DNA of 11,479 nt from contig JAGORY010000034.1 of assembly GCA_018062585.1 (NCBI GenBank), forward strand, positions 1 to 11,479, read 5' to 3'. Every line of letters starts with the position of its first letter. The first letter of the stretch is position 1. Under the pieces are notes generated by a model. The model had not been told where the DNA came from and searched no databases. It saw nothing but the letters and a program-made list of their open reading frames with translations. The position numbers and the translations under genes are program-made. This document shows positions 5,865 through 11,479 of this stretch, in pieces. The stretch is from Candidatus Peribacteraceae bacterium (GTDB lineage Bacteria; Patescibacteriota; Gracilibacteria; Peribacterales; Peribacteraceae).

Positions 5865-6539
5865 TTAGTTATTCGGGAGAGAAGTGAGAGCAGCGGAGGT
5901 GGCTTCTTTGATCTTCTTGAACACCATTCCTTTGTAGACGTACACCTGAATACCAATGGTGCCGTACGGAGTGATGGCGTGTCGGGTGGCGAACTGGATG
6001 TTGGCGCGGAGTGTCTGGAGTGGAACGTTGCCCTGCTTGAAGGCGTCGGCACGAGCGATCTCAGCACCGTTCAGGCGTCCCGAGATCGTCACTTTGCAAC
6101 CGATGGCTCCGGCCTGGATGGCTTTCTCGACACCCATCTTACAGGCGCGGCGGTAGGGCATGCGGCGCTCGATCTGTCCCTGAATGCTCTCGGCGATGCA
6201 GGCGGCATCGGCATCAGGAGTGCGAATTTCGTGGACGTTGATCTCGAATGATCCACCGAACTTCTTCTCCAGTTCCTTGCGGAGATCCTCGATGGCGGCA
6301 CCCTGCTTTCCGATGATGACACCTGGCTTGCTCGTGTGGAGGACGACCGAAATCTTCTTACCGCGATCGATCTCAATGAGGCTCAAGCCCGCGTCTTTGA
6401 ATTTCTTCTCGATGAAGCGGCGGATGCCGACATCCATGAGGAACATACCGCGGAACTTTTCCTTGCGTGCGAACCAAGTGGACGGCCACGAATGCGTGAT
6501 GCCGAGACGGAAGCCGTTGGGGTTAACTTTCTGTCCCAT
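5865..6539 (-). CDS. rpsC: 30S ribosomal protein S3 (uS3)
   Basis: 224 residues, normal size. The N-terminus MGQKVNPNGFRLGI is the S3 signature. A type-II KH domain carries the GxxG loop at 77-80 (VIIGKQGAAIEDLRKEL). The C domain has RRMPYRRACK and GCKVTISGRLNGAEIARA, followed by the TPYGTIGIQVYVYKG ending. S3 forms part of the mRNA entry channel with S4 and S5. Its ATG overlaps the final A of the L22 stop (TAATG at 6537-6541), implying coupled translation. Confidence 0.98.
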   Translation of the reverse strand: MGQKVNPNGFRLGITHSWPSTWFARKEKFRGMFLMDVGIRRFIEKKFKDAGLSLIEIDRGKKISVVLHTSKPGVIIGKQGAAIEDLRKELEKKFGGSFEINVHEIRTPDADAACIAESIQGQIERRMPYRRACKMGVEKAIQAGAIGCKVTISGRLNGAEIARADAFKQGNVPLQTLRANIQFATRHAITPYGTIGIQVYVYKGMVFKKIKEATSAALTSLPNN

Positions 6540-6991
6540 TACTTGGAGGAGGAAGAAGAATCAGATTTTTTCTTGGACGCTACTTTGGCTGCGGGCTTTG
6601 CGGCCACAGGTGTCTCGACCTTGGCCTGCTGGCGCTGGACGGACGGACCGGGGCGGACGACGTCACCCTCGAATCCGAGAGTGATACTGATGTGACACAG
6701 ATACTTCTTGAGCGGGCGGACGCGACCGCGAGCCATCGGCGTGCCGCGGCGGTAGTGCGTTCCTTGGTTCACGTGAACGCTCTTGATGACCATGGTCTGG
6801 GGATCCTGTTTGAAGTTATGCTCAGCGTTCGCGATAGCCGAGCGGAGCACATCTTCAACGAGGCGTGCAGCTTTCTTGTGCGTCTTACGAAGCAACTCCA
6901 CCGCATCGGGCACAGTCATCCCACGGACCATCTTGGCGACAAGATTGGCCTTTTTTGGGGCGAGCCGAGCGGAGTAGTGGTGAGCTTGCAT
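6539..6991 (-). CDS. rplV: 50S ribosomal protein L22 (uL22) with Ser/Lys/Ala-rich tail
   Basis: 150 residues versus about 110. The core is present: SARLAPKKANLVAKMVRGM, the helix AARLVEDVLRSAIANAEHNF, and the extended hairpin (GTHYRRGTPMARGRVRPLKK, ending near CHISITL at 100-105) that lines the exit tunnel. From about 108 the sequence becomes a low-complexity tail (AKVETPVAAKPAAKVASKKK, then a run of Ser and a final Lys). The ATG at 6991 is 6 bases after the S19 stop (TAAGCCACCATG), with no Shine-Dalgarno. Confidence 0.96.
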   Translation of the reverse strand: MQAHHYSARLAPKKANLVAKMVRGMTVPDAVELLRKTHKKAARLVEDVLRSAIANAEHNFKQDPQTMVIKSVHVNQGTHYRRGTPMARGRVRPLKKYLCHISITLGFEGDVVRPGPSVQRQQAKVETPVAAKPAAKVASKKKSDSSSSSK

Positions 6992-6997
6992 GGTGGC

Positions 6998-7324
6998 TTA
7001 TTTTTTGGCGGGAGCGGGAGCGGTCATGACGGATTTGGCAGCGGGAGCGGCTTCGGCCTTACTCATCTTTCCTCCGTGGATACGGAACTTCGTGGTCCAA
7101 GAGAACTCGCCGAGTTTGTGACCCACCATCTGCTCCGTGACGTACACGGGGAGGAAGTCCTTTCCGTTATGGACCGCGAAGGTGAATCCAACGAACTCGG
7201 GCGGAATGTCGCAGTCCCGAGCCCATGTTTTGATGATCTTCTTCTCCTGCTTCGAGATCATGGTCATGACCTTCTTCAGGAGTTTCGGATCAACGTTGGG
7301 GCCTTTTTTGAGTGAGCGAGTCAT
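6998..7324 (-). CDS. rpsS: 30S ribosomal protein S19 (uS19) with short Ala/Lys tail
   Basis: 108 residues versus about 92. The N-terminus MTRSLKKGPNVDPKLLKKV, the central IKTWARDCDIPPEFVGFTFAVHNGK, and YVTEQMVGHKLGEFSWTTKFRIHGGK are classic S19. S19 binds the 30S head with S13. About 20 extra residues after HGGK (AEAAPAAKSVMTAPAPAKK) form a tail of the kind also seen on L22, L29 and L4. The ATG at 7324 is preceded by TAAACCCCC; that TAA is the stop of the possible 20-residue ORF. Confidence 0.97.
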   Translation of the reverse strand: MTRSLKKGPNVDPKLLKKVMTMISKQEKKIIKTWARDCDIPPEFVGFTFAVHNGKDFLPVYVTEQMVGHKLGEFSWTTKFRIHGGKMSKAEAAPAAKSVMTAPAPAKK

Positions 7325-7330
7325 GGGGGT

Positions 7331-7393
7331 TTAGAGAGTGGTCGTCGTAAGGATGAAAGCAATAGCGATGAGCGGGATGATGATCTGGTACAT
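7331..7393 (-). CDS. Possible 20-residue hydrophobic peptide between L2 and S19
   Basis: On the minus strand an ATG at 7391-7393 opens 20 codons ending in TAA at 7331-7333, 6 bases before the S19 start. The predicted peptide starts MYQIIIPLIAIAFIL, followed by four Thr and a Leu. This is a single apolar stretch with no charged residue, able to span a membrane. It fills the centre of the only large gap (124 bases) in the operon, in the right orientation and with the tight spacing of real neighbours. Its leader is C-rich (CCCCCCACCCCCAG) without a Shine-Dalgarno, like those of the certain genes around it. I do not recognise a family. At this length chance is a serious alternative; it could instead be a leader peptide or untranslated spacer. 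Confidence 0.35.
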   Translation of the reverse strand: MYQIIIPLIAIAFILTTTTL

Positions 7394-7448
7394 CTGGGGG
7401 TGGGGGGTTAGGGGGTACCTGAACTCGTAGCTGACGGAGTGTACACTA

Positions 7449-8297
7449 TTATCTCTTGGACTTCTTCTTGGTGCGGCGGCGGACGATGAGCGCATTATTT
7501 GGACGATTCGGACGGCGCGTCTTCACGCCGAGGGCATGCTTACCCCATGGAGTCTTCGGATATTTGAGACCGATCGGAGAGTGTCCTTCACCTCCTCCGT
7601 GCGGGTGGTCCACGGCGTTCATGGACTTACCGAGCACTTCCGGCTTCTTGCCTTTCCAACGGTTACGACCTGCTTTTCCGATGGTGATGAGGTGATGGTC
7701 AGGATTGGAGACGCTTCCAATGGAGGCGTAGCACTCGTTACGGACTTTGCGCATTTCGCCGCTCGGGAGCTGGATAATGGCAAACGGAGCGTCGAAACCG
7801 ACGAGGACGGCGCTGGCTCCGGCGGAGCGGACGATCTTTCCGCCGCGTCCGGTCTGGAGCTCGATGTTGAAGATACGATAACCGACCGGCACGTGCTCGA
7901 GCTTCATGCGGTTTCCTGACTTCACTTTCGTGCGCTCGCCACAGACGACTTCATCGTCGACCTTCAGTCCTTCGGCTGCGAGGATGTAACGCTTCTCGCC
8001 ATCGGCGTAATGAATGAGCGCGATGTACGCGGAGCGGTTGGGATCGTACTCGATAGCTGCGATGCGGCCCGTGATCCCCTGCTTGTCGGTCTGCTTGAAG
8101 TCGATCTGGCGAAGCAGTTTCTTGTGTCCTCCTCCACGGTGACGGACGGTGACGCGGCCCATGTTATTGCGGCCGGAGATGCGCTGCTTACCCTTGGACA
8201 AGCGCTTTTCGGGGCGCTTCTTCGTGAGTCCCGAGAAGTCGGCAATACTCATCTGCCTTCTCGCGTTGCTCGTTGGTTTCTGCTGGATGACGGGCAT
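7449..8297 (-). CDS. rplB: 50S ribosomal protein L2 (uL2)
   Basis: 282 residues, standard length. Conserved parts include SKGKQRISGRNNMGRVTVRHRGGGHKK (34-60), the SH3-like domain with SGNRMKLEHVPVGYRIFNIE, and the DHPHGGGEG motif at 230-238 near the peptidyl-transferase centre. The C-terminus ends in a basic run (VRRRTKKKSKR). L2 is needed for subunit association and peptidyl transfer. The segment just before the motif reads VLGKSMNAVDHPHGGG where many bacteria have VRGVAMNPVDHPHGGG, a mild divergence. The ATG at 8297 is 4 bases after the L23 stop (TAAAGCCATG). Confidence 0.98.
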   Translation of the reverse strand: MPVIQQKPTSNARRQMSIADFSGLTKKRPEKRLSKGKQRISGRNNMGRVTVRHRGGGHKKLLRQIDFKQTDKQGITGRIAAIEYDPNRSAYIALIHYADGEKRYILAAEGLKVDDEVVCGERTKVKSGNRMKLEHVPVGYRIFNIELQTGRGGKIVRSAGASAVLVGFDAPFAIIQLPSGEMRKVRNECYASIGSVSNPDHHLITIGKAGRNRWKGKKPEVLGKSMNAVDHPHGGGEGHSPIGLKYPKTPWGKHALGVKTRRPNRPNNALIVRRRTKKKSKR

Positions 8298-8301
8298 GGC
8301 T

Positions 8302-8601
8302 TTAGGAAGTGCGGAAGGTAGAGAGATCCAAAGTCTTACTCTTCTTGGCGAGGGTGACGATCATGCGCTTGCTCCGGTGACGCTTCTCCATGACGGTGCC
8401 CTGACCGACGATGCGGGTCTTGGGGCGAACGAGCATGACGCGGACGGACTCGGCTTCGACATCGTAGTACTTGCGAAGCGCGTTCTTCACGTCGATCTTC
8501 GTTGCCTGGGGGTGCACCTTAATGACGTACACGCCTTCTGTCTTGAGGCGTTCTGCCTTCTCGGTGACGACCGGGCCGATGATGATAGAGGAGAGTTCCA
8601 T
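8302..8601 (-). CDS. rplW: 50S ribosomal protein L23 (uL23)
   Basis: 99 residues, normal. GPVVTEKAERL and YVIKVHPQATKIDVKNALRKYYDVEAESVRVMLVRPK are the L23 core, followed by the basic loop (MEKRHRSKRMIVTL). L23 surrounds the tunnel exit and is the main docking site for trigger factor and SRP. The ATG at 8601 lies 3 bases after the L4 stop (TAATCCATG), with no Shine-Dalgarno. Confidence 0.97.
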   Translation of the reverse strand: MELSSIIIGPVVTEKAERLKTEGVYVIKVHPQATKIDVKNALRKYYDVEAESVRVMLVRPKTRIVGQGTVMEKRHRSKRMIVTLAKKSKTLDLSTFRTS

Positions 8602-8604
8602 GGA

Positions 8605-9426
8605 TTACGTGGTGGCTTTAGGAGCTTTTTTAGCGGCCTTGTCCGCCGGAGCCTTGGTGGAGGTGGAAGCTTTCTTCTTCGGTGCGGCTTTGGCCTTCGG
8701 TTCTTTCTTCACTGTCGGAACCTTGGTTGACTCCTTCTCTTTGGCGGCGACTGCGCGAGCTTCATCCTTCTTCGTGCGCTTCTCGGTGACAGACTCGGTA
8801 CCACCGAACGTCTGCTCGGCGACATTCACCGCATCGGCCAAGAAGATGATGTGCTTGGCGTTGAGGATGTCTTCGGGGTTCAGGTACTGGGCGAAGATGG
8901 CTTTGACACGGGGAATATTGCGGGTCGAAAGCTCCAAGCCGCGATGACGACCTGCGGTGACGACGACGATGCGACGGCCGTATTCAACTGGGAGCTTCGT
9001 GAGGAGCGCCATGAAATTCTTGGTCTTGGTGTCATCGGGATAATTCTCGAGTCCGATGATGGCGCCTTCTTTGGCGCGCAGTGAGAGACAGGAGAAGAGA
9101 GCAGCACGGCGCATTTTCTTCGGCATGTCTTTCGTGAAGTTGGATTCATTGCGAGGACCGAACGACTTTCCTCCTCCACGAAGCAGAGGCGAGCGGAGTG
9201 CGCCACGACGGGCTGCACCGGTGTGTTTCTGAGCGAATGCCTTCTTCGTCGTACCGACGACTTCGCCGCGGTGCTTCACGTGGGCGATGGAATGGCGGCG
9301 GTTACTGAGCTGACGAACGAGTGCGAGGTGCATGAGACCCTTGTTGATCTTGGCCTCGAACAAGCGTGCTGGGAGCTCCAGAGAGCCCTTCTTGGTGCCC
9401 GTTGCTGTAAAGAGGTCGATATTCAT
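8605..9426 (-). CDS. rplD: 50S ribosomal protein L4 (uL4) with Lys/Ala-rich C-terminal extension
   Basis: 273 residues versus about 205. The core has the tunnel loop QKHTGAARRGALRSPLLRGGGKSFGPR (66-92), the KMRRAALFSCLSLRAKEG helix and a C-terminal NIPRVKAIFAQYLNPEDILNAKHIIF (170-195), ending near 205. Beyond that are about 65 residues rich in Lys, Ala, Thr and Glu (KKEPKAKAAPKKKASTSTKA and so on) with no visible fold. In E. coli L4 represses its own operon by binding the S10 leader; nothing here shows whether that occurs. The ATG at 9426 is 2 bases after the L3 stop. The leader CAAGAAATAATC has no real Shine-Dalgarno. Confidence 0.97.
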   Translation of the reverse strand: MNIDLFTATGTKKGSLELPARLFEAKINKGLMHLALVRQLSNRRHSIAHVKHRGEVVGTTKKAFAQKHTGAARRGALRSPLLRGGGKSFGPRNESNFTKDMPKKMRRAALFSCLSLRAKEGAIIGLENYPDDTKTKNFMALLTKLPVEYGRRIVVVTAGRHRGLELSTRNIPRVKAIFAQYLNPEDILNAKHIIFLADAVNVAEQTFGGTESVTEKRTKKDEARAVAAKEKESTKVPTVKKEPKAKAAPKKKASTSTKAPADKAAKKAPKATT

Positions 9427-9428
9427 GA

Positions 9429-10058
9429 TTATTTCTTGGAGGGAGCGGCTTTGACTTTTGCTGGTTCGACAGTGAGGTAGACCAAGGAACCATTTCCACC
9501 CGGAATCGGACCCTTGATACCGATGATCTTCTTCGCGGCGTCATTCACGAGTACGGCGCGGTGCTTGAGGGTGACGGTCTCGGATCCCATGTGTCCCGGC
9601 ATTTTCTTACCGGCATGGATACGACCCGGCCACGTTCTCATACCGACGGAACCCGGCTCGCGCTTGAAGTGGCTGCCGTGGGAAGCGGGGCCTCCCGAGA
9701 AGTGCCAACGCTTGATAACACCCTGGAAACCCTTTCCTTTGCCGATCCCCTTTACGGTGACGAGGGTCTCCAAAGGAATGGATTCGATCGTGAGTTTGTT
9801 ACCGATCGCGTGGCCGTCTAATGAATCAACGGTGAATTCCTTTTGATCAGAGTGCTTCGTGAGCTTGTTACCTTTGCGGGTTTTCTGCGTGTACTCGCCT
9901 GCTCCGAGGACTACGGCGTCATAACCGTCCTTCGCCTTTGTCTTCGTGCGGACGACCGTGTTGTCCTCCACCTGCAAATAGGTCACGGGAACGGCTTCTC
10001 CGGTCGGGAGAAACACGCGGGACATGCCGATCTTGCGGGCGATAAGGCCAAGGGCCAT
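9429..10058 (-). CDS. rplC: 50S ribosomal protein L3 (uL3), first gene of the operon
   Basis: 209 residues from the ATG at 10058 (MALGLIARKIGMSRVF), which places GxIARKIGM where L3 proteins normally begin. ATG at 10079 and GTG at 10082 in frame would add 7 or 8 residues (M-EPPSTH) without family support. The core signature GKGFQGVIKRWHFSGGPASHGSHFKREPGSVG...PGRIHAGKKMPGHMG is intact. L3 is an early 50S assembly protein reaching the peptidyl-transferase centre. The protein ends in a short basic tail (AKVKAAPSKK). S10, which precedes L3 in most bacteria, is absent: the next gene is lysS on the other strand. A promoter lies 90-118 bases upstream. Confidence 0.95.
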   Translation of the reverse strand: MALGLIARKIGMSRVFLPTGEAVPVTYLQVEDNTVVRTKTKAKDGYDAVVLGAGEYTQKTRKGNKLTKHSDQKEFTVDSLDGHAIGNKLTIESIPLETLVTVKGIGKGKGFQGVIKRWHFSGGPASHGSHFKREPGSVGMRTWPGRIHAGKKMPGHMGSETVTLKHRAVLVNDAAKKIIGIKGPIPGGNGSLVYLTVEPAKVKAAPSKK

Positions 10059-10082
10059 ATGGGTGCTTGGAGGTTCCATCAC

Positions 10083-10141
10083 ATCCGCTTATCTTCTAAA
10101 GGTGAGAGGCGGATCGGAACGTAAGCTTTTCTGACGAAAGC
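10083..10141 (-). promoter_or_regulatory. Probable untranslated leader of the L3-S5 operon with two small hairpins
   Basis: From the predicted start of transcription near 10141 to the first possible start codon are about 60 bases. Two inverted repeats are visible: GCTTT/AAAGC at 10125-10129 and 10137-10141, and ATCCGC/GCGGAT at 10083-10088 and 10109-10114 with a 20-base loop. The second ends right at the alternative GTG/ATG starts of L3. Such a leader could host feedback control by a ribosomal protein, but no known L4- or L3-binding structure is recognisable. Confidence 0.35.
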
Positions 10142-10147
10142 CGGTGC

Positions 10148-10176
10148 ACTCTACTGGCCGGATGGGGAGTGGTCAA
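10148..10176 (-). promoter_or_regulatory. Sigma70-like promoter for the ribosomal operon
   Basis: On the minus strand TTGACC (10171-10176) is followed by exactly 17 bases and TAGAGT (10148-10153). The -35 matches 5 of 6 and the -10 matches 4 of 6 of the sigma70 consensus with ideal spacing. Transcription would start near 10141 and run into L3. Placement in the divergent intergenic region upstream of a long operon supports it. Confidence 0.55.
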
Positions 10177-10203
10177 GAAGGATTCACACAAACTGATTCA
10201 AGA

Positions 10204-10259
10204 TGAGTCACAAGTAAAAAGATGTGCCTTATACCTTCTATATTGTGACTTGTGAGTCA
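10204..10259. repeat. Inverted repeat around the lysS -10 region
   Basis: TGAGTCACAAGT (10204-10215) and ACTTGTGAGTCA (10248-10259) are inverted with one mismatch in 12, separated by 32 bases. A shifted pairing GTCACAA (10207-10213) with TTGTGAC (10243-10249) is perfect over 7. The candidate lysS -10 (TATATT, 10239-10244) lies inside the pair. This could be an operator for a dimeric regulator or a hairpin; no known binding site is recognised. Confidence 0.4.
10239..10244 (+). promoter_or_regulatory. Candidate -10 element for lysS
   Basis: TATATT lies 37 bases before the lysS ATG and matches 5 of 6 of the TATAAT consensus. No convincing -35 is found 16-18 bases upstream (the stretch is A-rich). 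A second AT-rich patch, TTATAC at 10229-10234, is an alternative. The region falls within an inverted repeat. Confidence 0.3.
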
Positions 10260-10280
10260 GGATTGGCTATCCTGCAATCC

Positions 10281-11479
10281 ATGGAGCCAATCCGATTTGA
10301 GAAAGCACAGAAACTCCGCGAGATGAAGCGCGTTCCGTACGCCGCCAATTTCGCGCGTTCACATACGCTCAAGGCAGCGCACGATGCAGGAGAAGGCACA
10401 GCAGTAACAGTCGCAGGCCGTATCATGCTGTTTCGGGAAATGGGAAAACTGACCTTTGCGCAGCTGCAGGACCACACGGGAAGACTCCAGATCGCGTTTC
10501 GTGAGGAAGAACTCGGCAAAGAAGAATACAAACTTCTGCAGAAAATGATCGACCTCGGTGATATCATCGGTATTTCTGGTGAACGCTTTACGACACAAAA
10601 AGGAGAGCCCACGATCAACGTGAAGGCATGGACAATGCTCACGAAGGCACTTCGTCAGCCGCCCGAAAAGTGGCACGGCATTTCCGATCGTGAGACGGCG
10701 TACAGAAAAAGGTATCTCGATACGATGAGTAATCCTGATGCGTTCAATCGATTCCAATTCCGCTCGGCATTCATCAAGGCGATGCGCGAGTTTTACTGGA
10801 GTCATGGCTTCACGGAGGTCGATCTGCCGGTTCTTGTCAATTCTGCCTCAGGAGCGCTTGCTACGCCTTTTTCCACACATCACAACGCGCTCGATCTCGA
10901 CGTGTTTCTGCGCATCGCTCTTGAGACGCATCAGAAAGAATGTTTGGTCGGAGGCTTTGACAGAACTTTTGCACTTGGTCCAGTTTTCAGAAACGAAGGC
11001 ATGGATCCGTCACACCTGCAGGAATTTACGATGTGCGAACACTACGCGTCCTATTGGGACTACGAAGACAACATGCGTTTCACCGAGGAAATGCTTAGGA
11101 CGTTGCTGACGAAAACACTCGACACGACGAAAGTGAAGATCCCAGACCGTGACGGACAACTGATCGAGGTCGATTTCGGAGGAAACTGGCCGAGACTCAG
11201 CATGCGCGATGTGATCCTTAAAGATTGCGGCATCGATTACGATACGACGAAGACCGCAGATGCGCTTCGGAAAGCCATGAACGACAAGGGTATCACACTC
11301 GATCTTGATATCAGCAAACTCGGTCGAGGCAACCTCATCGACCAGCTCTATAAGAAGGTAAGCCGCCCGAAAATAGTCTCGCCGGTCTTCATCACGAAGC
11401 ATCCCTTGGATCTCTCTCCGCTCGCACGCAGGAACGACGAGAACCCAGACATCACGGATAGATTCCAGCTCGTCGTCGG
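10281..11479 (+). CDS. lysS: Lysyl-tRNA synthetase, class II (3' end beyond window)
   Basis: 399 codons plus two bases are open to the window edge; about 90-110 residues are missing, including motif 3. The OB-fold anticodon-binding domain runs about 41-120 (VAGRIMLFREMGKLTFAQLQ). Motif 1 is around 145-185 (RYLDTMSNPDAFNRFQFRSA). The substrate pocket SGALATPFSTHHNALDLDVF spans 190-209. Motif 2 has Arg237 (FRNEG at 236-240, then EFTMCE), and DLSPLARRNDENPDITDRF follows at 377-395. It attaches lysine to tRNA-Lys. Several spots differ from E. coli LysRS: ALETHQKE for APELYLKR (213-220), GPVFRNEG for a GRNFRNEG-like form, HLQEFT for HNPEFT, and ATPF for ARPF. ATG 10281 is the first start giving the OB domain its usual N-terminal helix; its leader GCAATCC has no Shine-Dalgarno. 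Confidence 0.93.
   Translation, partial: MEPIRFEKAQKLREMKRVPYAANFARSHTLKAAHDAGEGTAVTVAGRIMLFREMGKLTFAQLQDHTGRLQIAFREEELGKEEYKLLQKMIDLGDIIGISGERFTTQKGEPTINVKAWTMLTKALRQPPEKWHGISDRETAYRKRYLDTMSNPDAFNRFQFRSAFIKAMREFYWSHGFTEVDLPVLVNSASGALATPFSTHHNALDLDVFLRIALETHQKECLVGGFDRTFALGPVFRNEGMDPSHLQEFTMCEHYASYWDYEDNMRFTEEMLRTLLTKTLDTTKVKIPDRDGQLIEVDFGGNWPRLSMRDVILKDCGIDYDTTKTADALRKAMNDKGITLDLDISKLGRGNLIDQLYKKVSRPKIVSPVFITKHPLDLSPLARRNDENPDITDRFQLVV

Noticed and set aside
6692..7315. Long plus-strand ORF opposite L22/S19 (207 codons)
   Set aside because: Antisense shadow of two certain ribosomal genes; Gly/Ser-rich run mirrors the Ala/Pro tail of S19.
7438..7466. Possible promoter for S19 in the L2-S19 gap (TACACT as -10)
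   Set aside because: At the right distance upstream the minus strand reads AAGAAG, not a -35; the 8-base palindrome GTGTACAC alone is weak evidence.
10238..10805. Minus-strand ORFs opposite lysS (134 and 148 codons)
   Set aside because: The plus frame is an unambiguous LysRS continuing to the window edge, so these are shadows.
1..11479. CRISPR arrays, tRNA or rRNA genes, transposases, toxin-antitoxin or defence genes
   Set aside because: None seen on either strand; the repeats present are too few and in the wrong arrangement for CRISPR, and all long frames are accounted for by translation genes and the three flanking genes.

Overview
This window is almost entirely one ribosomal-protein gene cluster of the S10/spc type, read on the minus strand from about 10058 down to 908. 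The order is L3, L4, L23, L2, a possible 20-residue hydrophobic peptide, S19, L22, S3, L16, L29, S17, L14, L24, L5, S14 (zinc type), S8, L6, L18 and S5. Genes are packed with spacers of a few bases up to about 50, with 1- to 4-base overlaps at L22/S3, L16/L29 and S17/L14. The largest internal gap is the 124 bases between L2 and S19. The flanks are a truncated tandem ACT-domain protein (plus strand, left edge), a DJ-1/PfpI-family gene just downstream of S5 (minus strand), and the first 399 codons of a class II lysyl-tRNA synthetase diverging on the plus strand at the right edge.

The organism is a bacterium: the gene order, zinc-type S14 and bacterial-type proteins all say so. Several traits point to the Candidate Phyla Radiation (Patescibacteria). 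No L30 gene follows S5, many ribosomal proteins carry Lys/Ala-rich tails, and the LysRS is a divergent form. Loss of uL30 is established for that group. A GC-moderate lineage such as Peribacteria would fit, but this is inference from gene content and general look, not a measured placement.

Layout: 1-321 holds the ACT protein end and a palindromic element between convergent genes; 313-831 is the DJ-1 gene; 836-910 is a second palindromic element; 908-10058 is the ribosomal operon; 10083-10280 is a divergent control region with a good sigma70-like promoter for the operon (TTGACC-N17-TAGAGT) and a weaker -10 for lysS. The operon products assemble into both ribosomal subunits, and the divergent LysRS supplies charged tRNA, so the window is a translation locus.

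No new defence, mobile or biosynthetic system is visible. The points worth a second look are: complete absence of Shine-Dalgarno sequences, replaced by C/pyrimidine-rich leaders; the 20-residue membrane-like peptide ORF; tails on many ribosomal proteins; a cluster cut at both ends (no S10, no L30/L15/SecY); near-identical 25-base repeats in two spacers; and two related iterated palindromes bracketing the DJ-1 gene.
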